A stretch of 64,000 nt of DNA from Candidatus Saccharimonadota bacterium (GTDB lineage: Bacteria > Patescibacteriota > Saccharimonadia > Saccharimonadales > Saccharimonadaceae). The position numbers were made by a program, and so were the translations under genes. The stretch covers positions 62,001 to 126,000 of the forward strand of contig JAFYXW010000001.1 in assembly GCA_017557865.1 (NCBI GenBank). Direction: 5' to 3'. Positions 34,738-42,689 of this stretch are shown piece by piece (the stretch's first letter is position 1; the number at the start of each line of letters is the position of its first letter). Under the pieces are notes generated by a model. The model was not told the DNA's origin and searched no databases. It saw only the letters and a list, made by a program, of their open reading frames with translations.

Positions 34738-35700
34738 TTATATTTTTTGAATTGGCATCATGTGCAGCTGTTCGGCATTTGTAAGGGCGCCGCGGTTCGC
34801 TCCGATTTTTGATACGACCGCCGTTGAATTTGCCGAAGCAAAGATGAGCGAGTTCTTAAACGAGCGTCCAGCGGCAAAATGTGCCAAGAATCCAGAACCA
34901 AAAGCGTCGCCAGCACCAGTAGCATCTTTTACTTTGGTATCTTCATAAATTCCAAAGCGGTAAGACTCCTTGCCGTTCGATGCGATACCGCCCATCGCGC
35001 CATCTGTGATAATTACGGTTTCAACATAGTTATTTAAATGATAAAGTAGTTCCGTCAAAACTACGCCAGGGACAATTTTGGCTGCTTCGGACTTGTTTAC
35101 AAGAAGCACATCTACATCGCTAAGTAGCCCAATCAACTTTTTGGTGTTTTCGAGCTCTTTCCCGCCAGGATTAAACATGATTTTTACGCCGAGTTCTTTG
35201 GCTTTTTCAAAGAAACGAAGTAGCGTATCCATGTCGCCACGAAGCGTCGTAACGTATAGCCAATCCGGCTGAATCAAATCTAGATCATCTTCCGAAAAAT
35301 TATTAAATTTTTCAGAAGCCCCGCGGTAAGTCAAAATCGTTCTTTCGCCATGTACCGAATCTAGCAAAATAATGGACGTGCCAGTGGCCTTGGTGCTAAT
35401 GAAATTTAGGTAGCTAGTATCAACATTTTCACGGTCTAGAACCTTGGTAATTGCATTGCCGGCCGAATCTTTAGCGATATTGCTAATCAAAACTGCTTCA
35501 TGACCATGACGTGAAAAAGTAATAGCAGAGTTAACACCGCCGCCGCCAACTTCATAAGATAATTTATCGATATCCACTTTGGACCCAACCAAAATTTCGC
35601 CAAAAATTGCATCGCCACCAATTTGGGTTGGCGCGAGGTCGTCATGATCGATTAAATAAATGTCTTGAAGGGCTGAGCCAAGCGAAACGATTCTTGCCAT
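34738..35700 (-). CDS. PfkB-family carbohydrate/nucleoside kinase
   Basis: 320 residues. The ribokinase-family signatures are EVGGGGVNSAITFSRHGHEA near 50 and KDATGAGDAFGSGFLAHFAA near 260, where the Asp is the catalytic base. The substrate could be ribose, fructose phosphate or a nucleoside; the operon with rpiB, rpe and LOG favours a pentose or nucleoside. Overlaps rpe by one base (TAATG), 8 bp before LOG. Confidence 0.88.
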   Translation of the reverse strand: MARIVSLGSALQDIYLIDHDDLAPTQIGGDAIFGEILVGSKVDIDKLSYEVGGGGVNSAITFSRHGHEAVLISNIAKDSAGNAITKVLDRENVDTSYLNFISTKATGTSIILLDSVHGERTILTYRGASEKFNNFSEDDLDLIQPDWLYVTTLRGDMDTLLRFFEKAKELGVKIMFNPGGKELENTKKLIGLLSDVDVLLVNKSEAAKIVPGVVLTELLYHLNNYVETVIITDGAMGGIASNGKESYRFGIYEDTKVKDATGAGDAFGSGFLAHFAAGRSFKNSLIFASANSTAVVSKIGANRGALTNAEQLHMMPIQKI

Positions 35701-36356
35701 TATAGTACTACTCCGTTTTTATCGATTTCTGCGACCAACTCCTGGAATACTTCGGCAGGGTTTTCGGCAGTAGAAATTGCCGAACCGACGTTAATTACAT
35801 CCAGATCAGCGTGTGCTAAAGCACGAATATTAGACATATTGGCGCCGCCGTCCCAAGCAATTTCTAGTTCTGGTTTCATATTGCGGATTAGCGGGATTTT
35901 TTCCATTTGCATCAAATCGGCTTGAGCACCTTGAAGCCCAAGCTGCCCGGCGAAAATCAAAACATGATCTACCATATCAATGTATGGTTTGACGGTACCA
36001 GGAAAAGTAGATGGAAGTAGCGCTAGCCCGGTCTTAATGCCTTTTTCTTTGAGCGCGTTAAAACACGGGGTTAAATCTTCGCTGGCTTCAGCGTGCAAAA
36101 TACAAAGTGATGGATTAAGTTTTAGAATTGTATCCATGTGTTGGGAAGGATAGGCTGCCATCAAATGTAAATCTGCCTCCCAGTTTTTCGGCCACCATAT
36201 ATTAGTAATATCGAGAGTTTCGTTTGGAGTAAAAATACCGTCGGTTACGTCGATTTGCACGCGCCTAGTAAACACATTAATACGTTCAGCTTGCAAGCGA
36301 TAATCTTTTTTGTTGTTGACAGTAATTGTTGGCACGATTGATACTTGCCTAATCAT
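35700..36356 (-). CDS. rpe: Ribulose-phosphate 3-epimerase family protein
   Basis: 218 residues, TIM barrel. It resembles Rpe in RRVQIDVTDGIFTPNETLDI (core Asp and metal-binding), ADLHLMAAYPSQHMDTI and LEIAWDGGANMSNIRALAHA. The usual HxDxMDG is reduced to QIDVTDG, and the catalytic region is atypical, so the substrate assignment to ribulose 5-phosphate is likely rather than certain. It overlaps rpiB by 8 bp. Confidence 0.82.
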   Translation of the reverse strand: MIRQVSIVPTITVNNKKDYRLQAERINVFTRRVQIDVTDGIFTPNETLDITNIWWPKNWEADLHLMAAYPSQHMDTILKLNPSLCILHAEASEDLTPCFNALKEKGIKTGLALLPSTFPGTVKPYIDMVDHVLIFAGQLGLQGAQADLMQMEKIPLIRNMKPELEIAWDGGANMSNIRALAHADLDVINVGSAISTAENPAEVFQELVAEIDKNGVVL

Positions 36357-36798
36357 AATCTTCCCTTTCGTCTAAACGATTAATGCGCCTTACGCGGCGT
36401 TCTAAATTTGTAAAATCAGTCCCCAAAAATTTAGTAACAATATTTTTGGCTTTTTCAAAATCGGTGAAGCGCGCCGAAAGACAAAGGACGTTGGCGTCAT
36501 CGTGTTCGCGTGCGAGCACGGCGTCTTCTTCGCTACCACAATGCGCTGCCCGAATCATTTTAAAACGATTGGCCTGGATGGTAACGCCGTGTGCAGAGTC
36601 GCAAATCAAGATGCCAACCGAACCGCGGTTTTCGCGCACGTTCTTGGCTACTTTAATAGCTGGGTCGTTGAAATCATCACCTTCGCGATATTCAAAGGCG
36701 CCTTCGTCGGTAACGTCGTCGCCACGAGCTCGCAAAAAATCTACTAACTGGTTTTTTAACTCAAACCCGTGATAGTCCGCACCCACGTAGATTTCCAT
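36349..36798 (-). CDS. rpiB: Ribose-5-phosphate isomerase B
   Basis: 149 residues. RpiB landmarks: YVGADYHGFELKNQLVDFLR at the start, GILICDSAHGVTIQANRFKM (where the usual catalytic Cys region GICGTGxG is changed to ICDSAHG), and HDDANVLCLSARFT near 100. It interconverts ribose and ribulose 5-phosphates. Its start overlaps the gap stop by one base. Confidence 0.88.
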   Translation of the reverse strand: MEIYVGADYHGFELKNQLVDFLRARGDDVTDEGAFEYREGDDFNDPAIKVAKNVRENRGSVGILICDSAHGVTIQANRFKMIRAAHCGSEEDAVLAREHDDANVLCLSARFTDFEKAKNIVTKFLGTDFTNLERRVRRINRLDEREDYD

Positions 36799-37802
36799 TA
36801 TGCACCTTTCCCAAAATCGACTGTTAATTCTACCAAGCGGTTAGAATAACCCCACTCGTTGTCATACCAAGCTACAACTTTTACCATGTTGCCACCCACT
36901 ACATCGATAAGTGGCAAATCTACGATACAGGAATGTGGATCGCCGATAAAATCGCTCGATACAAGTTCTTCTTTGGTTACGCCAAGAATACCTTCGTAGT
37001 ATGGTTCCTTGGCCACTTTTTCAAATAGTTTGGTGAGTTCTTCTTTGGTTGTGTCGCGTTTTAATACTGCGGTAATATCAGAAAGCGAAACTACTGGAGT
37101 AGGTACACGTACAGAAAGGCCATTGAATTTACCTTCTAGTGACGGAATGGTCTTAGCAGCTGCCTTGGACGCACCAGTGGTGGTCGGTACGATGTTTTCG
37201 GCAGCGCTTCTAGCTTCGCGGAGGTCTTTGGCTGGAGCATCGAGAATTCTTTGTGAACCAGTGTAGGAATGCACTGTGGTCATCATGGCTTTTTCGATGC
37301 CGAATTCATTTTCTAGAACTTTCATAATTGGTGCAATACAGTTGGTGGTGCAGGATGCATTGGAAACAATTTCGTCTTTGTCGTCTACGATTTCTTCGTT
37401 TACGCCTAGTACTACAGTTTTTGCACCTTCGCCTTTGGCTGGAGCTGAAATTACAACTTTTTTCGCGCCGGCTGTGATATGCGCGCGAGCATCTTCTGGT
37501 TTAGTAAAGAAGCCGGTAGATTCGATTACTACATCCACACCGAGTTTTTTCCATGGCAAATTGGCTGGATCTTTTTCGGCATATACTGGGATTTCGCGAG
37601 TATTTACGATAATCGAGTTTTCACCAGCTTTCACATTTTTTTCGTATGTGCCATAAGATGAATCGTGTTTTAAAAGATGTGCCAAAGTTTTGGCGTCGGT
37701 AATATCATTGATAGCAACGACTTCTACGTCGCGTCTATCCAATAAAATTTTGAGAGCGTTGCGGCCGATTCTGCCAAAGCCGTTAATTGCAACTTTTACC
37801 AT
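36798..37802 (-). CDS. gap: Glyceraldehyde-3-phosphate dehydrogenase, type I
   Basis: 334 residues, normal length. NAD-binding start VKVAINGFGRIGRNALKI, active-site SNASCTTNCIAPI near 150, HSYTGSQRILDAP and the closing WYDNEWGYSNRLVEL. It is the first gene of a five-gene operon that continues with rpiB, rpe, pfkB and LOG. AGGAGG precedes the ATG, and TGCTATAAT lies in the 5' region near 37834-37842. It links triose phosphates to lower glycolysis (eno nearby). Confidence 0.97.
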   Translation of the reverse strand: MVKVAINGFGRIGRNALKILLDRRDVEVVAINDITDAKTLAHLLKHDSSYGTYEKNVKAGENSIIVNTREIPVYAEKDPANLPWKKLGVDVVIESTGFFTKPEDARAHITAGAKKVVISAPAKGEGAKTVVLGVNEEIVDDKDEIVSNASCTTNCIAPIMKVLENEFGIEKAMMTTVHSYTGSQRILDAPAKDLREARSAAENIVPTTTGASKAAAKTIPSLEGKFNGLSVRVPTPVVSLSDITAVLKRDTTKEELTKLFEKVAKEPYYEGILGVTKEELVSSDFIGDPHSCIVDLPLIDVVGGNMVKVVAWYDNEWGYSNRLVELTVDFGKGA

Positions 37803-37858
37803 TTAAAAAACCTCCTAATATACTTACGTTTATTATAGCATACTATGAATGAAAACGA

Positions 37859-37976
37859 ACAACAAAAAACTACCTTCGAGGAGTGTCCGCGACTAACGAG
37901 GAGCGGTTTAAGCGCCGGTCCGCCTGTAACGACAGGCCGGACCAAGCGTCTCCGAAAAGGTAGTTTTTGTTGTTTG
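37859..37976 (-). terminator. rpsG terminator with a palindromic element in its loop
   Basis: Arms AACAACAAAAA(A)CTACCTT... and ...AAGGTAGTTTTTGTTGTT close immediately after the rpsG stop (37977), with a T run on the minus strand. The loop (about 66 nt) is not a normal short loop but a GC-rich element related to those in obgE and mnmA; it contains the hairpin CCTGTAACGACAGG. Confidence 0.85.
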
Positions 37977-38453
37977 TTAGCGTGCAAAATGAGCAAATGC
38001 TCTGTTTGCCTCAGCCATACGATGGCAATCTTCTTTCTTCTTGAAAGCTGCACCAGTTTCGTTGTAGGCATCGACAATTTCTGCTTCAAGACGCTTTGCG
38101 TATGGCATGCCACCGCGTGCGCGAGCAGATTGTACTAACCATGAAAAGGCAAAGTGAAGTTGGCGGTGACCAGAAATTGGAAATGGAATCTGGTAGTTTG
38201 CACCACCGACACGGCGAGACTTAACTTCAAAGTCTGGAGAAACGTTAGAAATAGCTTTTTCAAGTACTTCTACTGGGTTTTCAGATTTAAGTTTCTTAGC
38301 AGCGCCTTCGATTGCAGCGTATACTGCACGTTCAGCAGCTTGCTTTTTGCCGTCGAGCATAGACTTGTTGATGAGTCTTTGCACTAGCATGGATTGATAT
38401 TTGCGATCTGGAGAAACTTTACGTTCCAAAGATTTAGTAGTTTTACGTGGCAT
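37977..38453 (-). CDS. rpsG: 30S ribosomal protein uS7
   Basis: 158 residues, normal length. Landmarks: YQSMLVQRLINKSMLDGKKQ, NVSPDFEVKSRRVGGANYQI, and MPYAKRLEAEIVDAYNETGA. It nucleates the 30S head. It starts 2 bp after rpsL (usual str-operon order), but fusA and tuf do not follow; the transcript ends at a terminator carrying a palindromic element. Confidence 0.97.
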   Translation of the reverse strand: MPRKTTKSLERKVSPDRKYQSMLVQRLINKSMLDGKKQAAERAVYAAIEGAAKKLKSENPVEVLEKAISNVSPDFEVKSRRVGGANYQIPFPISGHRQLHFAFSWLVQSARARGGMPYAKRLEAEIVDAYNETGAAFKKKEDCHRMAEANRAFAHFAR

Positions 38454-38455
38454 AA

Positions 38456-38869
38456 TTACTTATCCTCCTTCTTCGCACCATACTTAGAACGACCTTGTTT
38501 GCGGCCGTTTACACCTTGGAGATCCAAGGTACCACGTACGATGTGATAACGCACACCTGGAAGATCTGGTACACGACCACCACGTACTAGCACAACTGCG
38601 TGCTCCTGGAGGTTGTGGCCTTCACCACCAATATATGCCCAAACTTCTTGACCGTTAGTAAGACGAACACGTGCAACTTTACGCATAGCGGAGTTTGGTT
38701 TCTTTGGTGTCTTGGTAGTAACTTTAATACAAACACCACGCTTCAAAGGCGCAGCTTTCTCGTAGCGCTTGGTCTTCAAAGTGTTGATAATGGAGCCAAG
38801 GGCAGGAGATTTGGATTTTCTTGCAGCCTTTTTGCGAGGCTTGCGAATCAACTGATTAATAGTTGGCAT
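38456..38869 (-). CDS. rpsL: 30S ribosomal protein uS12
   Basis: 137 residues. The invariant decoding-centre stretches are [20 protein letters not shown] and [20 protein letters not shown]; the streptomycin-relevant lysines appear unchanged. The basic N-terminus ([20 protein letters not shown]) is typical. It leads the rpsL-rpsG pair behind a structured leader. Confidence 0.98.
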   Translation of the reverse strand: MPTINQLIRKPRKKAARKSKSPALGSIINTLKTKRYEKAAPLKRGVCIKVTTKTPKKPNSAMRKVARVRLTNGQEVWAYIGGEGHNLQEHAVVLVRGGRVPDLPGVRYHIVRGTLDLQGVNGRKQGRSKYGAKKEDK

Positions 38870-38958
38870 TAAAATTTATCCTTATATTTAATAATATATT
38901 GCCTTGTTTGCTGTACAGCAATAACAAACAAGATGAAACTCTTTAACTAATTATAGCA
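38870..38958 (-). promoter_or_regulatory. rpsL promoter and hairpin leader
   Basis: TGCTATAAT near the tig stop, then a leader with CTTGTTTG / CAAACAAG arms around a 14-nt loop containing GCTGTACAGC. AAGGAT precedes the ATG. It could be a ribosomal-protein binding leader; no known class is recognised. Confidence 0.6.
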
Positions 38959-40236
38959 CTATTTGTTTACTTTTACAAGATAATTCAAGGTCTCTTCAAT
39001 AATCATACGATTTTTAATATCCATCTTTACGTTTGGATCTTTTAGAGACTTGATGGCTTCTGGAGATTTTTTGTAAACCTCTTTAAGTTCGTTGATTTTT
39101 GCCATTACCAAATCGTCTGATACAGTGATCTTTTCGTTAACGGCAAGAGTTTGAAGTGCGAGAGAAGCTTTTACGCGCATTTCGGCGACCTTTTTGGCTT
39201 CCTTTTCCCAGTTTTCTTCAGTTTCGCCAGCGCGCTTCAAATAATCTTCAAAGCTCATACCTTGTGTTGCAGCGTTTCGGGTAATATCGTCCTTAATCAT
39301 GCGCAATTGGTCGTTGATCAAAATTTCTGGAGCAGGAATAGTGGATTTTTTAACCAAAGCTTGAACGAGCTCGTCTTTGTACTTTTCGTTTAATTGGTGC
39401 TCGTTTTGGAGAGACAAATTCTTTTTGATGTCGGCCTTCAAATCGGCGAGAGTCTTGAATGGGCCACATTTCTTGGCCATTTTGTCGTCAATTTCTGGTT
39501 TTACGATTTCGTTTACTTGTTTCAACAAAACTTCGAAGACAGTTTTGGCACCAGCCAAATCTTTTACGCCATAATCTTTTGGAAAAGTGAGTGGAAGTTC
39601 AAACTTATCGCCAACTTCATGTCCAACGATGCCGTCCTCAAAGCCCGGGATAAAGCTTTTTGAGCCAAGCTCCAAGTGATAATCTTTGGCGGAGCCGCCA
39701 TCAAATGGAGTGCCGTCTTTTTTGCCAACAAAGTCGATAATTACTTCGTCGCCAAGTTTAGCAGCACGCTTTACAACTTTTTTCTCGGCAAAAGAATTAG
39801 CAAGATTTTCTAGCACGTTTTTGATGTCAGTTTCAGAAACTTTTGCTTTTGGTTTTTTAACACCAAGTTTTTTGAAATCGCCAAGCTTTACTTCTGGGAT
39901 AATGTCGGCGGTTGCAGTGTATTCGGCCATTTCGCCTGGTACATATTTGGTGACATTTATGCTTGGCATTACAAGTGGAGATTTTTTGTTCTCATCAAAG
40001 GCATTGATGACAGTAGTGCGAACAGCGATATCGATTGTCTCGGCATTAAGTTCATTTTCTGGAATGAATTTCTTAGCAACATCTGCTGGCACTTTGCCCT
40101 GGCGAAAACCGCTAACCTTGATTTCTTTGGATAGTTTTTCAATTGCCTTTTCTTCGGCAGCTTTTAGATCATTAGCGTCTAGGGTTACAGTAATTTCTAC
40201 ACGCGAATCGGAAAGTTTTTTAGACTTTGTTTTCAT
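38959..40236 (-). CDS. tig: Trigger factor
   Basis: 425 residues, full three-domain chaperone. The ribosome-binding domain has EIKVSGFRQGKVPADVAKKF (the GFRxGKxP motif at the tunnel exit). A PPIase FKBP domain has GDEVIIDFVGKKDGTPFDGG near 160, and a helical C-terminal domain follows. It folds nascent chains at the ribosome. AGGAG lies 7 nt before the ATG, with TATAAT further upstream at the end of the FAD oxidase gene. Confidence 0.97.
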   Translation of the reverse strand: MKTKSKKLSDSRVEITVTLDANDLKAAEEKAIEKLSKEIKVSGFRQGKVPADVAKKFIPENELNAETIDIAVRTTVINAFDENKKSPLVMPSINVTKYVPGEMAEYTATADIIPEVKLGDFKKLGVKKPKAKVSETDIKNVLENLANSFAEKKVVKRAAKLGDEVIIDFVGKKDGTPFDGGSAKDYHLELGSKSFIPGFEDGIVGHEVGDKFELPLTFPKDYGVKDLAGAKTVFEVLLKQVNEIVKPEIDDKMAKKCGPFKTLADLKADIKKNLSLQNEHQLNEKYKDELVQALVKKSTIPAPEILINDQLRMIKDDITRNAATQGMSFEDYLKRAGETEENWEKEAKKVAEMRVKASLALQTLAVNEKITVSDDLVMAKINELKEVYKKSPEAIKSLKDPNVKMDIKNRMIIEETLNYLVKVNK

Positions 40237-40260
40237 AAATACTCCTATATATTATTTATA

Positions 40261-41841
40261 TTATATCATAATCTTCGGTGAACCGGTAGTGCGGAAATGG
40301 TTCAAGGTATAACGTGAATCGGCACCTAACTTAGCGTCTGGGTTTACGATGTCGTAACGATCAAAAATGGCTTTAATTTCTAGGTAAAAATCTTTTCTTC
40401 CTGCTGGCATTTCGCTATTTGTAACCAACGCTTTTACCCTACCCTCTGGGCTCCCGCCGGCAAGAGACCCGCCTTGCCGCTTGATAATATATGCCCCCGC
40501 CCGGAGGAAAGCCATGGCTTTTTTATTAAAATCTTCTTCTGTCGGGTCAAAAATTGGCCTCAAGTTATAGTTTGCGGAAGTATAAGACCCGTAAAGCGCT
40601 AGATCTAGGCCTAGTTTTTCGCGTAAAATTTCCAAGTCTTCTGCTAGTCCGGCCAAATTTTCTTTCGGCACATAAAAATCGGTAAGAAGTGGTACCCGCT
40701 CGCCATTTTTTGGACAATATAGATAGCTCGTTAAGGCGTTCTCCAGTTCCTCAAATGATATTTTCGAGTTCGTATCGTCTACTATGATTTGGGTATTTCT
40801 AGGCAGCATCTTTTTTAGGTTTAGTATTTTTTTGGCACAGTTTCGCTTGTCGAATTTAGCGGTCACTACGTAGCCGTCTTCCAACTTCTTAGTAATAGCG
40901 TTAAATTTCTTGCCAGTTTCTTCAGCTGTTTTAATAATGTTGGCATCGTACAAATTAATTTCGCGCGGGTTTAACTTGCTTGCAAAATCCAAAAACTTGC
41001 TAGCCGCTTTAAAACTATCAAAGGATGCTACTACTCGGCTGGCTGGTTTTTTAATTGGTATGGCCCTCAAAATCACTTCCGAAATGATACCAAGCGTTCC
41101 CTCTGCGCCAAAAACTAGTGGCATCAAATCCATCGTATTTCGACGCTTAATATAAATAACATTTGAATAACCAGAAAGGCTTCTCGGAGTTTTTTTGATT
41201 TCATTAAGGAGCGTTTCGTTTGCTTCTAGTACTTTTTTGATTTTGCGGTAAATGTCTCCTTCCAGAGTTTTTTCGCTGGTTTTTCGCTTAATCCAGCGAG
41301 CATTAAAGCGGTCGGTTTGTAAACATTCGCCGTTAGGGAGCACGATTTCTATACGCTCGACATAATTCATAATGCCGCCATATTTACCAGCAGAATCGTC
41401 TGCCGGACAATTGGAAATTAGCCCGCCGATAGTTTCAAAATCGTGGCCGGAAATCGGGACAGTTAATCCGTTCATCGATAAAGCAGTATTTAGTTCTTTT
41501 AAGGTAATACCCGCTTGTACGCGTACGAGGCGTTCGCGTCGATCCGCTTCAAGTAGTTTGTTGAGTTTTTCGGTAGAAATTACCAAGCCTCTTGAAAGAT
41601 CGGCGCCCATTTCGTCGAGGCCCGAACCGTAAGCCGTCACAGGAATCTTAATATCTTTAGCAGCCAGCTGATAGCAAAAACGCATTAGCCGGCAAATATC
41701 ATCAGTAGATTCTGGAAAAGCTACCGCGCGCGGTTTGATTTTTAGGACCGAACGGTCCGTAGAATATGTTTCCAAGACTTCGGGAGAATCAAAAACATTG
41801 CCAACAATCAACTGGTTTAAGTATCTAGCAATTTCTCCCAT
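40261..41841 (-). CDS. FAD-linked oxidase (D-lactate dehydrogenase/GlcD-like)
   Basis: 526 residues. The FAD-binding PCMH domain has VTAYGSGLDEMGADLSRGLV, ETIGGLISNCPADDSAGKYG and VERIEIVLPNGE. The C-terminal half is the oxidase cap (VFGAEGTLGIISEVILRAIP). It probably oxidises a 2-hydroxy acid such as D-lactate. The start at 41841 is chosen because an upstream frame to 42057 merely translates the tRNA-Leu gene. TATAAT at 41851-41856 leaves almost no leader. The usual cap motif with HGDG near the end reads GGSPEGR here. Confidence 0.85.
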   Translation of the reverse strand: MGEIARYLNQLIVGNVFDSPEVLETYSTDRSVLKIKPRAVAFPESTDDICRLMRFCYQLAAKDIKIPVTAYGSGLDEMGADLSRGLVISTEKLNKLLEADRRERLVRVQAGITLKELNTALSMNGLTVPISGHDFETIGGLISNCPADDSAGKYGGIMNYVERIEIVLPNGECLQTDRFNARWIKRKTSEKTLEGDIYRKIKKVLEANETLLNEIKKTPRSLSGYSNVIYIKRRNTMDLMPLVFGAEGTLGIISEVILRAIPIKKPASRVVASFDSFKAASKFLDFASKLNPREINLYDANIIKTAEETGKKFNAITKKLEDGYVVTAKFDKRNCAKKILNLKKMLPRNTQIIVDDTNSKISFEELENALTSYLYCPKNGERVPLLTDFYVPKENLAGLAEDLEILREKLGLDLALYGSYTSANYNLRPIFDPTEEDFNKKAMAFLRAGAYIIKRQGGSLAGGSPEGRVKALVTNSEMPAGRKDFYLEIKAIFDRYDIVNPDAKLGADSRYTLNHFRTTGSPKIMI

Positions 41842-41861
41842 CCTGCTTATGATTATAGCAC

Positions 41862-41890
41862 AAAAAATCCAAAGCAAGCTTTGGATTTGT
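41862..41890 (-). terminator. Second terminator downstream of tRNA-Leu(UAG)
   Basis: AAATCCAAAG / CTTTGGATTT stem followed by TTTTTT on the minus strand. Confidence 0.85.
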
Positions 41891-41901
41891 TTTCGGCTCC
41901 T

Positions 41902-41922
41902 TGGTGCCCGAGACAGGACTTG
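41902..41922 (-). repeat. Duplicate of the tRNA-Leu(UAG) 3' end
   Basis: 21 nt identical to the tRNA 3' end including CCA (41979-41999), 77 bp away. It is joined to a small palindrome (GGACTTG..CAAGTCC at 41916-41941) whose arm comes from the tRNA T-arm. Confidence 0.9.
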
Positions 41923-41947
41923 CTCGCGAAGCGTCAAGTCCCCAAAC

Positions 41948-41970
41948 AAAAAAGTGCCTCTGGAGGCGCT
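41948..41970 (-). terminator. First terminator of tRNA-Leu(UAG)
   Basis: GCGCCTC / GAGGCAC stem with a 2-nt tip, then TTTTTTG on the minus strand, 9 nt after the tRNA. Confidence 0.85.
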
Positions 41971-41978
41971 TAATGTAA

Positions 41979-42063
41979 TGGTGCCCGAGACAGGACTTGA
42001 ACCTGCACACCAAACGGCATATGCTCCTAAGGCATACGTGTATACCAATTTCACCACTCGGGC
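41979..42063 (-). tRNA. tRNA-Leu (anticodon UAG)
   Basis: 85 nt with encoded CCA. Acceptor GCCCGAG / CTCGGGC, anticodon stem TATGC/GCATA with loop CTTAGGA (anticodon UAG), variable arm, and T-arm GGTTCAAGTCC. Reads CUN codons, mainly CUA. Confidence 0.96.
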
Positions 42064-42076
42064 TCGCTACGCTCGC

Positions 42077-42137
42077 CCGCGCTTCGCGAACGGGCTCTCT
42101 ATAAGCTTCGTTCCAATCCGCGCTTCGCGAACGGGCT
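42077..42137. repeat. Direct repeat upstream of tRNA-Leu(UAG)
   Basis: CCGCGCTTCGCGAACGGGCT occurs at 42077-42096 and 42118-42137, 41 bp apart. Each unit contains the palindrome CGCGCTTCGCG-like core and ends in the same GCCCG as the tRNA 5' end read on the minus strand. Confidence 0.85.
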
Positions 42138-42211
42138 TTCTTAAAGTACCTTTTCATTATATCATAAAATATCAAAAAAGCGAGGGGTTTTGCCGCCTCG
42201 CTTTTTATTAA

Positions 42212-42625
42212 TTACTGTTCACGTTTTGCCATAGCGGCCGAAGCGCCAAAAGTAGTTAAAGCGCCTAGCACCAATGCTAGTGGCAAAAGGTCTTCTGGGC
42301 CAGTAGTTGGCAAATCAGAAGCGCCAGAAATTACAACTGGGGTATCATTCGTAGTTGTAGAAAGCGTACCCACGGTTTCAGAAGATTTGTTCTCTTCGGT
42401 CTCGGTGGTTTTTTCTTCGGTTTTCTCGGTTTCAGATTCGTTGGTGTTTTCTTCAGCGAAAATAAATTCGGAATTTACACCTTCGGTAACCTTGTTAGAA
42501 CCGGCTTTTTTAGTTGCAACTACTACGATTGCCACGATTAAGATCAAAATGAGCACTACCGTAGCGATTGCAAACGTAATCAAACGGCGGCGTTCCTTTT
42601 TTTCAGCTTCATCTTGATAATACAT
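42212..42625 (-). CDS. LPxTG-type surface protein with an extra N-terminal transmembrane helix
   Basis: 137 residues. An N-terminal helix (LITFAIATVVLILILIVAIV, about 15-34) is followed by a Glu/Thr/Ser-rich low-complexity region and the C-terminal sorting signal SDLPTTGPEDLLPLALVLGA, a hydrophobic stretch and KREQ. This is a textbook sortase signal (LPTTG). A sortase would be needed elsewhere in the genome. The acidic, threonine-rich middle suggests a flexible, possibly glycosylated spacer on the cell surface. AAGGAG precedes the ATG. Confidence 0.85.
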   Translation of the reverse strand: MYYQDEAEKKERRRLITFAIATVVLILILIVAIVVVATKKAGSNKVTEGVNSEFIFAEENTNESETEKTEEKTTETEENKSSETVGTLSTTTNDTPVVISGASDLPTTGPEDLLPLALVLGALTTFGASAAMAKREQ

Positions 42626-42689
42626 AGTTAATAAAACTCCTTATTCCCTAATTATATCACACTTTTGCTAAAAAAGCAATATTATTTTG

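Noticed and set aside
37796-38113. Open reading frame on the minus strand across the rpsG-gap spacer
   Set aside because: It overlaps rpsG in another frame and the palindromic terminator; no homology or ribosome-binding site.
41842-42057. Long N-terminal extension of the FAD oxidase reading frame
   Set aside because: It translates the tRNA-Leu(UAG) gene and its terminators; oxidase homology starts at 41841.
41825-42175. 116-residue frame over the tRNA-Leu(UAG) region
   Set aside because: Only a second translation of tRNA and repeat sequence; no start signal.
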